From Asticcacaulis sp. YBE204 (GTDB taxonomy: Bacteria; Pseudomonadota; Alphaproteobacteria; Caulobacterales; Caulobacteraceae): a DNA stretch of 64,000 nt. This document shows, piece after piece, positions 28,053 to 37,239 of this stretch (positions are counted from its first letter, which is position 1; each line of letters begins with the position of its first letter). The translations under genes and the position numbers were made by a program. The notes under the pieces were generated by a model, which made no database searches, was not told the origin of the DNA, and worked only from the letters and a program-made list of their open reading frames with translations. The stretch spans positions 1 to 64,000 of the forward strand of contig NZ_AWGF01000004.1 of assembly GCF_000495855.1 (NCBI RefSeq). The letters run 5' to 3'.

Positions 28053-29085
28053 TCTGCCCGCCTATGACGCCCATGAAAAGGTCGTCGACGTCAACGACCC
28101 TGAGACGGGGCTAAAGGCGATCATCGCCATCCATTCGACCGCGCGCGGACCGGCGGCGGGCGGCTGTCGCCTGTGGACCTATGCCGGACCGTCCGAAGCG
28201 CGTACCGATGCCCTGCGGTTATCGCGCGGGATGAGCTACAAGAACGCCATGGCCGATCTGCCCTTCGGTGGCGGCAAGGCAGTGATCATGGGGCCGGTCG
28301 AGCCGCAAAACCGCGAGGCGGTGTTCGCCGCCTTCGGGCGCGCGGTGGACAGCCTCGGCGGGCAATATATCACCGCCGAAGACGTCGGCGTCGGGGTAGC
28401 CGATATGATGGTCGTGGCGCGCGAAACGAAGTACGTGTCGGGACTGGCCAAAGCCAAGGGGCAGGTCGGTGGCGATCCATCACCCTTTACCGCGCGCGGG
28501 GTGCGCATCGGCATCGAGGCCGCCGTCAAGGCGCGGCTGAACCGCGACTCGCTGGAGGGTTTGCGCGTCGCCGTGCAGGGCCTCGGCAACGTCGGCGGTT
28601 ATCTGTGCGAGGAGCTTTATGAACGTGGGGCGAAGCTGATCGTCGCCGATATCAATGCGGCCCGCGCCGAGGAAATGATCGACCGTTTCGGCGCGGAAGT
28701 GGTTGATGTCAAAGACATCCTGACCATCGAAGCCGATGTCGTCGCGCCCTGTGCCTTGGGCGGGATCATTACGCCCGAGATCGCCGAAAACCTGCGCGCC
28801 GGAATCGTTGCGGGGGCGGCCAATAACCAGTTGTCGGTGCCGGACGCCGGGGCTGTGTTGCAACGACGCGGCGTGCTCTATGCGCCGGATTACGTGATCA
28901 ATGCCGGCGGGATTATCGCGGTCTCGGCAGAGTATCACGGTGAGAGCAACCTCGCCGCTATCGATGCTCAGATCGAAGCGATTGGCCCGCGTTTGCATGA
29001 TATCTTCGACCGCGCGCGCAAGGAACATCGCCTGACGCAGGACGTGGCGGATACGCTGGCGCGAGCGAAGATGGTGCGGGTATAA
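28045..29085 (+). CDS. ldh: Leucine (Glu/Leu/Phe/Val) dehydrogenase
   Basis: A 346-residue NAD-dependent amino-acid dehydrogenase. HSTARGPAAGGCRLWTY is the substrate-binding loop, MSYKNAMADLPFGGGKAVI holds the catalytic Lys region, and AVQGLGNVGGYLCEEL is the NAD-binding Rossmann motif. Sequence and length match Leu/Val/Phe dehydrogenases rather than glutamate dehydrogenase (about 410-450). It oxidatively deaminates the amino acid to the 2-oxo acid used by the preceding enzyme, whose stop it overlaps. Exact side-chain preference is not certain. Confidence 0.9.
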   Translation: MFDLPAYDAHEKVVDVNDPETGLKAIIAIHSTARGPAAGGCRLWTYAGPSEARTDALRLSRGMSYKNAMADLPFGGGKAVIMGPVEPQNREAVFAAFGRAVDSLGGQYITAEDVGVGVADMMVVARETKYVSGLAKAKGQVGGDPSPFTARGVRIGIEAAVKARLNRDSLEGLRVAVQGLGNVGGYLCEELYERGAKLIVADINAARAEEMIDRFGAEVVDVKDILTIEADVVAPCALGGIITPEIAENLRAGIVAGAANNQLSVPDAGAVLQRRGVLYAPDYVINAGGIIAVSAEYHGESNLAAIDAQIEAIGPRLHDIFDRARKEHRLTQDVADTLARAKMVRV

Positions 29086-29087
29086 TT

Positions 29088-29264
29088 CCCTCGCCCCTAT
29101 GGGGAGAGCCGGGCGGCCGGTGCCGGAAGCGCGTAGCGCAGGGGTGAGGGGGCTGCCGTCAGTGCGCGTGACTCCCTCTCACCCGGCTTTCGCTACGCTT
29201 TAGCCACCCACCGCTGGCGAAAGCTATACTTTCGCTGGCGCTATACCCCATAGGGGCGAGGGGA
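29088..29264. repeat. GC-rich palindromic repeat, composite
   Basis: CCCTCGCCCCTATGGGGAG and GGGGTGAGGGGG on the left, CCCTCTCACCCGG and CCCCATAGGGGCGAGGGG on the right, with CGAAAGCTATACTTTCG dyad inside. It begins 3 bases after the leucine dehydrogenase stop. Between its end and 29379 is about 115 AT-rich bases that probably hold the promoter of the next gene. Confidence 0.82.
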
Positions 29265-29379
29265 AAGTAATTAAACAAAAAAGGATTCCAAAAACTCGCG
29301 TTTTGTGGTTTGGTCAAGAAAATGCTGCACTGATTTGCTGCGCAATAAAAAACTATAAAGACGACAGGAGAGACGACGG

Positions 29380-30483
29380 ATGGACAGCGTAATCGTCGCG
29401 GAAAAACCCCTTCTCACACGCGTGGAAAACGGCGTCGGGCGGCTCACGCTCAACCGACCCGAAGCGCTCAATGCTCTGACCACCGGTATGTGCCGTGACA
29501 TGGCCGAGGCACTGACCCGCTGGGCCGAAGACGATAGCGTCGCCTATGTCGTAATCGATCATGCCGAGGGACGCGGTTTCTGCGCCGGCGGCGATATCCG
29601 GGCGGCGGCGGTGTCCGGGCGCGGCGACGGGATGGCGGCGCGGGAGTTTTTCCGCACGGAATACCGGCTCAACACCCTGATCAAAAATTTTCCCAAGCCG
29701 TTCGTCGCCGTGATGGACGGCGTCGTCATGGGCGGCGGCGTGGGCATCAGCGTTCACGGATCGCACCGTATCGCCACCGACAACACCCTGTTCGCCATGC
29801 CGGAGACGGGGATCGGCCTGTTCCCCGATGTCGGCGGCGGCTGGTTTTTGCCGCGCCTCGGCGCATCTTCCGAAAAGTGGGAACCGGTTTTCGGATCCAA
29901 AGATGCGCAAAATCAATCTGAATTGGGTACCTGGCTGGCCCTGACCGGCGCCCGACTGAAAGGGCCTGAGGTCAAGGCGGCGGGGATCGCCACGCATTAT
30001 GTCGCCAATGCCGATCTGCCCGATCTGAAGGCTGAACTGCTCAAGGGCGGCGATATCGACAATATCCTGCACCGTTACGACCGGCCCGTCGGGACACCGA
30101 CCTATGCGGAACACGAAGAAGCGATCCACCGCATCTTCGGCAAGGCGACCCTGGCTGATATCGCCATCGCGCTCAAGCTGGAAGACAGCGACTGGGCGCA
30201 GCATCAGGGCGAGGTCATGGCCACACGCTCGCCCTTTTCGATGAGCGTGACCCTGCGCCAACTGCGCGAAGGCCGTCAGATGGATCGCTTCGAGGACGTG
30301 ATGCAGATGGAATACCGCATCGCCTCGCGCGTCTGTCAGAGCCACGATTTCCTCGAAGGCGTGCGGGCCGTGCTGGACGACAAGGACCACTCGCCGCAAT
30401 GGAATCCGCATGCCATCGGCTGCGTCAGCGCGGCCAGCGTCGAGGCGGTGTTTCAACCGCTGACGCGGGAGCTTTATGACTGA
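29380..30483 (+). CDS. 3-hydroxyisobutyryl-CoA hydrolase
   Basis: Crotonase-fold thioesterase of valine degradation, 367 residues, the normal length for this branch and about 100 longer than enoyl-CoA hydratases. Oxyanion-hole segments GRGFCAGGDIRA and MDGVVMGGGVGIS, then MPETGIGLFPDVGGGWFLPR, which contains the Glu and Asp typical of HIBCH. GGAG lies before the ATG (about 10 bases). It should release CoA from 3-hydroxyisobutyryl-CoA. It follows the leucine dehydrogenase gene but is set apart by the repeat and an AT-rich region. Confidence 0.92.
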   Translation: MDSVIVAEKPLLTRVENGVGRLTLNRPEALNALTTGMCRDMAEALTRWAEDDSVAYVVIDHAEGRGFCAGGDIRAAAVSGRGDGMAAREFFRTEYRLNTLIKNFPKPFVAVMDGVVMGGGVGISVHGSHRIATDNTLFAMPETGIGLFPDVGGGWFLPRLGASSEKWEPVFGSKDAQNQSELGTWLALTGARLKGPEVKAAGIATHYVANADLPDLKAELLKGGDIDNILHRYDRPVGTPTYAEHEEAIHRIFGKATLADIAIALKLEDSDWAQHQGEVMATRSPFSMSVTLRQLREGRQMDRFEDVMQMEYRIASRVCQSHDFLEGVRAVLDDKDHSPQWNPHAIGCVSAASVEAVFQPLTRELYD

Positions 30484-30655
30484 GGCCGACCGTGGCCACC
30501 GCGTTATACTCTGTGTACTACCGGTCATACGGTACGCGCCTTCGCCCTCGATGAAGCGGCTGGGGCGCGGGCGATGTACAAGGCCTTGTGCGCCGACGGT
30601 CTGTGGGCAAGGATGTCTCCCCTGTCTGAGGGAACACAGTTAGGCACGAGGGGGT
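30484..30655. other. Gap without recognisable gene
   Basis: 172 bases between convergent genes. One frame reads as open (FALDEAAGARAMYKALCADG) but has no start and no family I know. The end (CCCCTGTCTGAGGGAACACA...GAGGGGG) looks like a decayed palindromic repeat. No terminator is evident. Confidence 0.35.
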
Positions 30656-31198
30656 TCACTTTCGGGGCGGAAACTCTTCGGTAAAGCTGTTCATATCAAG
30701 CAACTGAACGTCCAGTCCTACCTGATGCGTCGGCTCCCACAGGGTACCCTTCAAGGCAAAATGCCCGGGGTAAGTTGCTGACTTGGTGAATTTGAGCGTA
30801 CCGGCAAGATTCGTGACCCAGGAGCGCCGCTCGATCGTATCGGCGCGCGCCAGCGGGCCGTCGCTGATCACCAGTGTCTGATTGGCGCGGTCACAGTATC
30901 CCCTGATCGTATAGGTGGCGTAGTAATGGCTGCCGCCCAGATTGAAGTCGATGACAAGTTCTCCCTCGATCTGAGGACCTGTGCCGACAAAAGGAAAGGT
31001 TACCGATAAAAGCGCTGTGGCTCTGCCGCCTTCGATGGTCGGGTCGCTCCAGCCGATATTGCCGCGCCACTTGCGTCCGGCCAGATAGGCCCAGCCGTCG
31101 CCGGATTGCGCCGACGCGGGCACAGGCGCTACTGCGGCCGCCAGAGCGCCTCCCAGGCCCTGCAGCATGAGGCGTCTGTGTTTCATAGGCATGTTCAT
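30656..31198 (-). CDS. Exported protein of unknown function
   Basis: 180 residues with a Tat-like or Sec signal (MKHRRLMLQGLGGALAAAV, cleavage near SAQ). The remainder is beta-rich (WRGNIGWSDPTIEGG, LVIDFNLGGSHYYATYTIRG, LKFTKSATYPGHFALKG), suggesting a small lipocalin- or beta-sandwich-like domain. ATG 31198 was chosen because AGGGG lies 6 bases upstream. No relation to the adjacent CAP proteins is visible. Function unknown. Confidence 0.65.
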   Translation of the reverse strand: MNMPMKHRRLMLQGLGGALAAAVAPVPASAQSGDGWAYLAGRKWRGNIGWSDPTIEGGRATALLSVTFPFVGTGPQIEGELVIDFNLGGSHYYATYTIRGYCDRANQTLVISDGPLARADTIERRSWVTNLAGTLKFTKSATYPGHFALKGTLWEPTHQVGLDVQLLDMNSFTEEFPPRK

Positions 31199-31408
31199 GT
31201 CAAACCCCTGTTGTGACATCCGAAAACATTAAAGCGGATATTGCCGGACACATCAGCTTAAATATACTGTAAGGCATGACATTTTGGAAAGCGCGGACCG
31301 GCAGGGTTAAGCCCGATTAGGCCTGTTGCTTAGGGACGCGTTAAGGCCTGCGTCATAATCATGGTCCGACCCGGTGGAGATGGACGCCACGCGGGGCGGG
31401 ACAAGATC

Positions 31409-32092
31409 ATGACAGTAAAGCGTTTAAAAGGGCTCGGCCTGCTGGCTGCCCTGTGGGTGCCGGTGTGCGCGGGGCCGGCCTGTGCGGATGAAAAAATTCA
31501 AAAACTGGACCCTCAAGCCGATGCCGCCTTGGCGGCTTTATTCGGCACGGCGTCGGCACCCGTCGAGAAATACAAACGGGTCAGCACCACGGTCAAAAGC
31601 CCGGCCTTGAGTCAGAAACTGCTCGGGCCGCGCACGGTGTATACCATAGACGAACAGGCGCGCGCCTATGCGCTGAGCGTGCTGGCGATGGTCAATGTCG
31701 AGCGCGTCAAAGCCGGGTGCGCAGCGCTCAATCTCGACGAGGGTCTGATGCAGGCTGCGCAGCGCCAGAGCCTGTCGATGGCCCAGCAGGATTATTTCTA
31801 CCACCACACCGCCGACGGGGTGAAGCTGAAGAACCGTGTCGATGAAGCGGGGTATATGTACACGCTGCTCGGCGAGAATATCGGGGCCGGACAAAAGGCG
31901 CCAGCGGAGATCGTCGACGGCTGGATGAACAGTTCCGGGCACCGCGCCAATATTTTGAACTGCGCCTATGAGGATATGGGACTGGGCTTCGTCTATCAGG
32001 CCGACGACAGGCCGATCGACGGTCAGGCCCTGCCGTATAAGTATTACTGGACGCAGGTCTTCGGCAGGCACATCAAGATCGCGGGACGGTGA
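31409..32092 (+). CDS. Secreted CAP-domain (SCP/PR-1) protein, copy 1
   Basis: 227 residues: signal peptide about 1-26 (ending PACA), a linker, and a CAP domain from about 90. The domain shows VERVKAGCAALNLDEGLMQA, QRQSLSMAQQDYFYHH, YTLLGENIGAG, and the signature GWMNSSGHRANILNC. His and Glu of the CAP cavity (YHH; GEN) are present. Two cysteines (KAGC, ILNC) probably form a disulfide. Bacterial CAP proteins are extracellular or periplasmic with roles that are not settled. ATG 31409 fits the signal peptide; an earlier ATG would add 16 unlikely residues. Confidence 0.88.
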   Translation: MTVKRLKGLGLLAALWVPVCAGPACADEKIQKLDPQADAALAALFGTASAPVEKYKRVSTTVKSPALSQKLLGPRTVYTIDEQARAYALSVLAMVNVERVKAGCAALNLDEGLMQAAQRQSLSMAQQDYFYHHTADGVKLKNRVDEAGYMYTLLGENIGAGQKAPAEIVDGWMNSSGHRANILNCAYEDMGLGFVYQADDRPIDGQALPYKYYWTQVFGRHIKIAGR

Positions 32093-32205
32093 CGGTTGTC
32101 TCCCCCCGGCTCGGCGGGAATTACAAATGCCGACATCTGCCATTTTGAGGTAGCAACGTTCCGTGAGTTGCGCTTATCATAGGGCGGGACTTTCGGGGCG
32201 ACTCT

Positions 32206-32991
32206 ATGAAACAGCTAATCTGGGCGGCAGCGATCTGGGCCGCATGTGCAGGTGCGTCATCGGCGCAGGAAATGATCGAACGCTCGGAGGCCGAGGCCTT
32301 GATCGACGCGTTGCAATGGCAGGCGCAACCGGCCTTGCCCGACCTGATCCCCGAAGCGGTCGCGCCACCGAAACAGACTCCGAAGGCCCCCGTGAAAGCG
32401 CCGGTCAAACCGGCGACGAAAAAGCCTGCGGGCAAGAAAACGCCCCCACCACCGCCGAAAAAGGTCGAAGCCTCGACCATCGACACCCTGCCGCCGCCGG
32501 TGCCCAAACCTTTGGGACCGGTGATCAACGCCATCACCTATCTGATCGACGATGACGCGCGGCAACGATCCGAGGCGGTGGTCGCCCTGATCAATGTCGA
32601 GCGCGTCAAGGCGGGCTGCGGCGAGGTGAAGATCAATGAAAAGCTGATGCAGGCGGCGCAGCGCCAGAGCCTGTCGATGTCGCAGCAGAACTACTTCTAC
32701 CACTACGGCGCCGACGGTATAAAGCTCAAGGACCGGGTCAAGGACACGGGCTATATCTATACCTTGCTCGGCGAGAATATCGGGGCGGGGCAGCCGACCC
32801 CGCAGGAGATCGTCACCGGCTGGATGGAAAGCCCCGGTCACCGTGCCAATATCCTCAACTGCGGTTATGAAGAGGTCGGCATCGGTTATATTTACGATCC
32901 CGACGACCAGCCGGTCGGCACGGAGACCCAGCCCTATCGCTATTACTGGACGCAGGTGTTCGGGCGTCACATGAAGATGGCGGGAATCTAA
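32206..32991 (+). CDS. Secreted CAP-domain (SCP/PR-1) protein, copy 2 with Pro/Lys-rich linker
   Basis: 261 residues, tandem duplicate of the gene 113 bases upstream. Signal peptide about 1-20 (ending SSAQ). A low-complexity linker follows (KQTPKAPVKAPVKPATKKPA, KKTPPPPPKK; about 60-90), then a CAP domain with QRQSLSMSQQNYFYHY, LLGENIGAGQPTPQEIVTGW and SPGHRANILNC. The Pro/Lys-rich linker, absent from copy 1, resembles envelope-spanning or wall-binding linkers, so this copy may be held at the cell envelope; that is inference. Confidence 0.88.
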   Translation: MKQLIWAAAIWAACAGASSAQEMIERSEAEALIDALQWQAQPALPDLIPEAVAPPKQTPKAPVKAPVKPATKKPAGKKTPPPPPKKVEASTIDTLPPPVPKPLGPVINAITYLIDDDARQRSEAVVALINVERVKAGCGEVKINEKLMQAAQRQSLSMSQQNYFYHYGADGIKLKDRVKDTGYIYTLLGENIGAGQPTPQEIVTGWMESPGHRANILNCGYEEVGIGYIYDPDDQPVGTETQPYRYYWTQVFGRHMKMAGI

Positions 32992-33011
32992 GAAGGTGTA
33001 ATTTACGGTCT

Positions 33012-33189
33012 GCCTCCTCCCTACGAAGTGGGGAGCCGGGCGGCCGGTGCCGGGGACCGCCGCGATTTATCGCGGGGTGGTGGGGTATTTTACGGAGGTT
33101 CAACGGATACTGCTTTAAGTAAGCAAGATACCCCTCCGCCTCAACGCTACGCGTTTCGGCACCTCCCCAGCAAAGCTAGGGAGGAGGGC
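33012..33189. repeat. GC-rich palindromic repeat, CCTCCTCCCTA type
   Basis: CCTCCTCCCTACGAAGTGGGGAG and GGGTGGTGGGGTATTTTAC on the left; CCCCTCCGCC and CCTCCCCAGC...GGGAGGAGG on the right. TTTAAGTAAGCAAGATACCC resembles the inner core of the 19692 and 39861 elements. It lies between the CAP gene and the convergent mvaB stop. Confidence 0.82.
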
Positions 33190-33190
33190 G

Positions 33191-34087
33191 TTAGCGACCC
33201 TGTGCCACTGCGGTTTTCGAGCGTGGCGGACGGCCCAGAACGTCCGAGATAAACCATGCCGTCTCGATAATTTTGTCGATATCGACATCGGTTTTTATAT
33301 CCATGCCATCGAGCATATAGAGCACGTCTTCGGTCGCCACATTGCCTGACGCGCCCGGTGCGTAGGGACAACCGCCCAGTCCCCCGACCGAGGCATCCAC
33401 CGTCGCGATGCCGTAATCGAGCGAGGTCAAAATATTGGCCAGGGCCTGCCCGTAGGTGTCGTGAAAATGCACGGCCAGCTTGGCGGCTTCGACGCGTTTA
33501 AGGACGGCCTCAAGCACGCGTTCGGTATCGGCGGGGGTGGCGCGGCCGATGGTGTCGCCGAGGCTGATTTCGTAGCAGCCCAGATCGGCCAGACGCGCGG
33601 CGACCTCGGCCACGGCGGCGGGCGCAATACGGCCTTCGTAAGGACAAAAGGCGACGCATGACACGTAACCGCGGAGCGCCGTGCCGTCGTTTCGCGCGGC
33701 TTCGGCGACAGGTTTGAACCGGTCGAGGCTTTCACGGATCGAGCAGTTGATATTCTTTTGACTGAAGGTCTCCGACGCCGAGGCGAAAATGGCGACGCTC
33801 TGGGCGTGCGACATCATGGCGCCGGTGTAGCCCTGAAGGTTCGGCGTCAGGACGGGATAGGTGACATAGGGCTGGCGCGCGATCGCGGCCATGACCTCTG
33901 AGGCATCGGCCATCTGCGGCACCCATTTCGGCGAGACGAAACTGGCGGCTTCGATGAAGCGCAGGCCGGTCTGCGACAGGCGGTCGATCAGGGCGATCTT
34001 GTCGGCGGTGGCAACGGTGGCTTTTTCGGCCTGCAAGCCATCGCGCGGCCCGACTTCGTAGAGGGTGACGTGAGAGGGGCGGGTCAT
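33191..34087 (-). CDS. mvaB: Hydroxymethylglutaryl-CoA lyase
   Basis: The last step of leucine degradation: HMG-CoA to acetoacetate plus acetyl-CoA. 298 residues, DRE-TIM metallolyase fold. EVGPRDGLQAEKA is the N-terminal metal-site motif, IEAASFVSPKWVPQMAD the substrate region, HFHDTYGQALANI contains metal-binding His, and GLGGCPYAPGASGN is the HMGCL active-site loop with its conserved Cys. AGGGGAGG just before the ATG comes from the edge of a repeat. It is the promoter-distal gene of the liu group. Confidence 0.94.
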   Translation of the reverse strand: MTRPSHVTLYEVGPRDGLQAEKATVATADKIALIDRLSQTGLRFIEAASFVSPKWVPQMADASEVMAAIARQPYVTYPVLTPNLQGYTGAMMSHAQSVAIFASASETFSQKNINCSIRESLDRFKPVAEAARNDGTALRGYVSCVAFCPYEGRIAPAAVAEVAARLADLGCYEISLGDTIGRATPADTERVLEAVLKRVEAAKLAVHFHDTYGQALANILTSLDYGIATVDASVGGLGGCPYAPGASGNVATEDVLYMLDGMDIKTDVDIDKIIETAWFISDVLGRPPRSKTAVAQGR

Positions 34088-34095
34088 GACAAAGT

Positions 34096-34205
34096 TCCTC
34101 CCCTGATGTCAGGGAAGGGTGGCGCGAAGCGCCGGGTGGGGTTACTTCCACCGCTTAACCCCCCTCCGCCGATTCCGGCGGTATCCCCCCTGATATCAGG
34201 GGGGA
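34096..34205. repeat. GC-rich palindromic repeat between ivd and mvaB
   Basis: TCCTCCCCTGATGTCAGGGA at the left mirrors TCCCCCCTGATATCAGGGGGGA at the right. GGCGCGAAGCGCC and CCGCCGATTCCGGCGG are inner mini-hairpins. Its left edge, read on the minus strand, supplies the purine run in front of mvaB. Confidence 0.82.
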
Positions 34206-34220
34206 AGCTGAAAAGGTGCA

Positions 34221-35381
34221 TCACTTCGTCTCCTCGAACAGTTCCCGCCCGATCAGCATCCGGCGGATTTCGCTCGTTCCCGCGCCGATCTCGTACAGCT
34301 TGGCGTCGCGCCACAGCCGCCCGGTGGCGTATTCGTTGACGTAACCATTACCGCCGAGGCACTGGATCGCTTCGCCGGCCATCCAGGTCGCCTTTTCCGC
34401 CGCGTAAAGGATACAGGCGGCGGCGTCCTTGCGCGTGGTCTCATTCCGGTCGCAGGCTTGCGCCACGGCATAGACATAGGCACGACACGCGCCCCAGGTC
34501 GCGTACATGTCGGCCAGCTTGCCCTGCATCAGCTGGAACGTGCCGATCGATTGCCCGAACTGCTTGCGCTCATGGACATAGGGGATAACCACGTCGAGGC
34601 AGGCGCGCATGATCCCCAGCGGCCCGCCGGACAACACCACGCGCTCGTAGTCGAGGCCGGACATCAGGACGCCCGCGCCACGCCCTTCGGCCCCGAGGAT
34701 ATGGTCGGTGGGGACCTCGCAATTCTCAAAAACCAGTTCCCCGGTGTGCGAGCCGCGCATCCCCAGCTTGTCGAGTTTCTGCGCGACGGAAAAGCCGGGA
34801 AAGCCCTTTTCGATAAGGAAGGCGGTGACGCCCTTGGTCCCTTCGCCGGTGCGCGCATAGACGACCAGCACGTCGGCGTCAGGGCCGTTGGTGATCCACA
34901 TCTTCGAGCCGTTAAGCACATAGCGGTCGCCGCGTTTTTCGGCGCGAAGCTGCATCGACATGACGTCGGAGCCTGCGCCAGTCTCGGACATGGCGAGCGC
35001 GCCGACGTGTTCGCCGCTGATCAGTTTCGGCAGATATTTGGCTTTTTGTGCGTCGCTGCCGTTGCGGGTGATCTGGTTGACGCAGAGATTGGAATGCGCG
35101 CCGTAAGAGAGGCCGACCGAGGCCGAGGCGCGCGAGATTTCTTCCATGGCGATGGTGTGGGCGAGGTAGCCCAGGGCCGCGCCGCCATAGTCTTCGGGCG
35201 CCGTCAGGCCCAGCACGCCGAGATCGCCCATCTTGGCCCACAGCGGCATGGGGAACTGATCCGTGCGGTCGGCTTCGGCGGCCAGAGGCGCGATTTCGGC
35301 GGCGGCGAATCTGGTGACAGTGTCGCGCAAGGCGTCGATATCGTCGCCGTGGTTGAAGGTCAGATGCGGAAAGTCGGTCAT
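34221..35381 (-). CDS. ivd: Isovaleryl-CoA dehydrogenase
   Basis: FAD-dependent oxidation of isovaleryl-CoA to 3-methylcrotonyl-CoA. 386 residues, acyl-CoA dehydrogenase fold. The family-typical [14 protein letters not shown] and [15 protein letters not shown] are present. The catalytic Glu lies at the isovaleryl-specific position, in [17 protein letters not shown], while the usual C-terminal position reads [10 protein letters not shown] with no catalytic Glu-Gly-Thr. This distinguishes it from other acyl-CoA dehydrogenases. ATG 35381 (AAAGGAA upstream) was chosen over a 32-residue extension that reads through a repeat. Confidence 0.94.
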   Translation of the reverse strand: MTDFPHLTFNHGDDIDALRDTVTRFAAAEIAPLAAEADRTDQFPMPLWAKMGDLGVLGLTAPEDYGGAALGYLAHTIAMEEISRASASVGLSYGAHSNLCVNQITRNGSDAQKAKYLPKLISGEHVGALAMSETGAGSDVMSMQLRAEKRGDRYVLNGSKMWITNGPDADVLVVYARTGEGTKGVTAFLIEKGFPGFSVAQKLDKLGMRGSHTGELVFENCEVPTDHILGAEGRGAGVLMSGLDYERVVLSGGPLGIMRACLDVVIPYVHERKQFGQSIGTFQLMQGKLADMYATWGACRAYVYAVAQACDRNETTRKDAAACILYAAEKATWMAGEAIQCLGGNGYVNEYATGRLWRDAKLYEIGAGTSEIRRMLIGRELFEETK

Positions 35382-35410
35382 GGGCGCGTTCCTTTCTTTG
35401 TGTGGCTTTC

Positions 35411-35529
35411 CCCCCTCACCCGGTGCTTCGCACCACCCTCTCCCCGCAGGGGCGAGGGGAAGAAAAGAGGCCGCCAATAATCCCCTCTCCCTATGGGGAG
35501 AGGGTGGCCTGAAAGGCCGGGTGAGGGGG
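35411..35529. repeat. GC-rich palindromic repeat, CCCCTCACCCGG type
   Basis: Inverted halves CCCCCTCACCCGGTGCTTCGCACC...GGGGCGAGGGG and CCCCTCTCCC...GGGGAGAGGG...GGCCTGAAAGGCC...GGGTGAGGGGG. Its right end touches the stop codon of mccA on the minus strand. Confidence 0.87.
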
Positions 35530-37227
35530 CTACTCTATCGCCGCCAGCACCGTTTTTTCCTTCACCTGATCGCCGACTGAGACCGTCATCCCTGTCACCG
35601 TTCCGGCGCGCGGGGCTTTCAGCGTCATCTGGATCTTCATGGCTTCGAGCACGATCAGGGGTGTGTTTTTCTCGACCACATCGCCGTTTTTGACATGCAC
35701 CGCGACGACCAGTCCCGGCATGGGGGCGATGACATCTGAGGTGCTGTGGTCATCGGCAGCCACGGTCATCCGGCGCAGATCGACCGGCGCGGCAGGCGGC
35801 AGATTGAGCCGGAAGCCTGTGGGGTCGCTCCACGGCGATCTACTTGTGGTTTCGGCATCTGGCCACGGTGCCGTCAGGCGTTCGATATGCCGTCCGATAA
35901 AGCCGGTATCGATATGGCCTTGGCGGAAATCCACATCCGACACGATGCGGCGCAGAAAGCCGAGATTGGTGCGCAGACCTTCGACCCGTGTGCGGATCAG
36001 GGCGTCGCGCATCCGGGTCAAAGCCTCGTCGCGATCGCGCCCGTGGACGATCAGTTTACTGATCATCGGGTCGTAAAAGACGCTGACCTCGTCGCCTTGT
36101 TCGACGGCGGAATCGGCGCGCACTGACGGCGGAAACGATAAGCGCTCAAGTGTGCCGGTCGCAGGCATAAAGTCGGCTTCCGGGTCTTCGGCATAGAGCC
36201 GTGCTTCGATGGCGTGACCGGTCAGGGTCAGGTCGTTTTGCGTCTTCGGCAGCGGTTCGCCCGCCGCGACGCGCAACTGCCATTCGACCAGATCGAGGCC
36301 GGTGATCATCTCGGTCACCGGGTGTTCGACCTGAAGCCGCGTGTTCATTTCCATGAAGTAGAACGGTGCGGCTTCGATGCCCTGCGACACGTCCACAATG
36401 AACTCAATGGTGCCCGCGCCCTGATAACCGATGGCCTTGGCGGCTCGCACGGCGGCGTCTCCCATGGCTGCGCGCATAGCCTCCGGCAGGCCGGGTGCGG
36501 GGGCTTCCTCGATAACCTTCTGGTGGCGGCGTTGCAGCGAACAGTCGCGCTCGAACAGGTGGACGACGTTACCGTGGCTGTCGGCGAAGAGCTGGATTTC
36601 GATGTGGCGCGGCACCTCGATATATTTCTCGATCAGCACGCGATCGTCGCCAAAAGACGACCGTCCTTCGGCCTGCGCGGAGGCTAACGATTCCATAAAA
36701 ATGGAATCGTTATCGACGCGGCGCATGCCTTTGCCGCCGCCGCCCGCCACCGCCTTGATAAGGACCGGATAGCCGATGTCACGCGCCTGAGACAGAAGTG
36801 TCTGTTCGTCCTGAGCCTCGCCGTGATAGCCCGGCGTGACCGGCACGCCGGCGGCTTCCATCAGCGATTTGGCTGCCCCTTTGAGGGCCATAGCGCGGAT
36901 GGCGTCGGGCGTCGGGCCGACGAAGACGATCCCGGCAGTGGCACAGGCTTCGGCGAAATCGGCGTTTTCCGACAGGAAGCCGTAGCCGGGATGGATGGCC
37001 TCCGCGCCGGTTTTTTGAGCGACCGCGATGATGGCGTCGCCGCGCAGGTAGCTTTGTGTGGTAGGGGCCGGGCCAATGTTATGGGCTTCGTCGGCCATGC
37101 GCATAAACAGGGCGTTCGCGTCGGCGTCGCTATAGACGGCGACCGTGCGGATGCCGAGACGCTGGCAAGTACGGATGACGCGGCAGGCGATTTCCCCGCG
37201 ATTGGCGATTAGGAGTTTACGGAACAT
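35530..37227 (-). CDS. mccA: Methylcrotonyl-CoA carboxylase biotin-containing subunit, shortened
   Basis: ATP-dependent carboxylation of biotin for the 3-methylcrotonyl-CoA step. The biotin carboxylase domain (about 1-445) is complete: [66 protein letters not shown]. The C-terminal biotinyl domain starts about 498 ([16 protein letters not shown]) with the biotin Lys in VLEAMKIQM (about 531). The protein has 565 residues against about 650-670 in the family: after [12 protein letters not shown] (about 464-475) only some 22 residues lead to the biotinyl domain, where a beta-barrel (BT) domain of about 90-100 residues normally sits. The frame is open, so this is an in-frame loss and not a frameshift. 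It lies between liuC and ivd. Confidence 0.92.
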   Translation of the reverse strand: MFRKLLIANRGEIACRVIRTCQRLGIRTVAVYSDADANALFMRMADEAHNIGPAPTTQSYLRGDAIIAVAQKTGAEAIHPGYGFLSENADFAEACATAGIVFVGPTPDAIRAMALKGAAKSLMEAAGVPVTPGYHGEAQDEQTLLSQARDIGYPVLIKAVAGGGGKGMRRVDNDSIFMESLASAQAEGRSSFGDDRVLIEKYIEVPRHIEIQLFADSHGNVVHLFERDCSLQRRHQKVIEEAPAPGLPEAMRAAMGDAAVRAAKAIGYQGAGTIEFIVDVSQGIEAAPFYFMEMNTRLQVEHPVTEMITGLDLVEWQLRVAAGEPLPKTQNDLTLTGHAIEARLYAEDPEADFMPATGTLERLSFPPSVRADSAVEQGDEVSVFYDPMISKLIVHGRDRDEALTRMRDALIRTRVEGLRTNLGFLRRIVSDVDFRQGHIDTGFIGRHIERLTAPWPDAETTSRSPWSDPTGFRLNLPPAAPVDLRRMTVAADDHSTSDVIAPMPGLVVAVHVKNGDVVEKNTPLIVLEAMKIQMTLKAPRAGTVTGMTVSVGDQVKEKTVLAAIE

Positions 37228-37239
37228 GGGATGCTGCTT

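Noticed and set aside
35382-35477. A 32-residue N-terminal extension of isovaleryl-CoA dehydrogenase
   Set aside because: It is read from the palindromic repeat ([15 protein letters not shown]) and lacks a ribosome site; the family starts at MTDFPHL.
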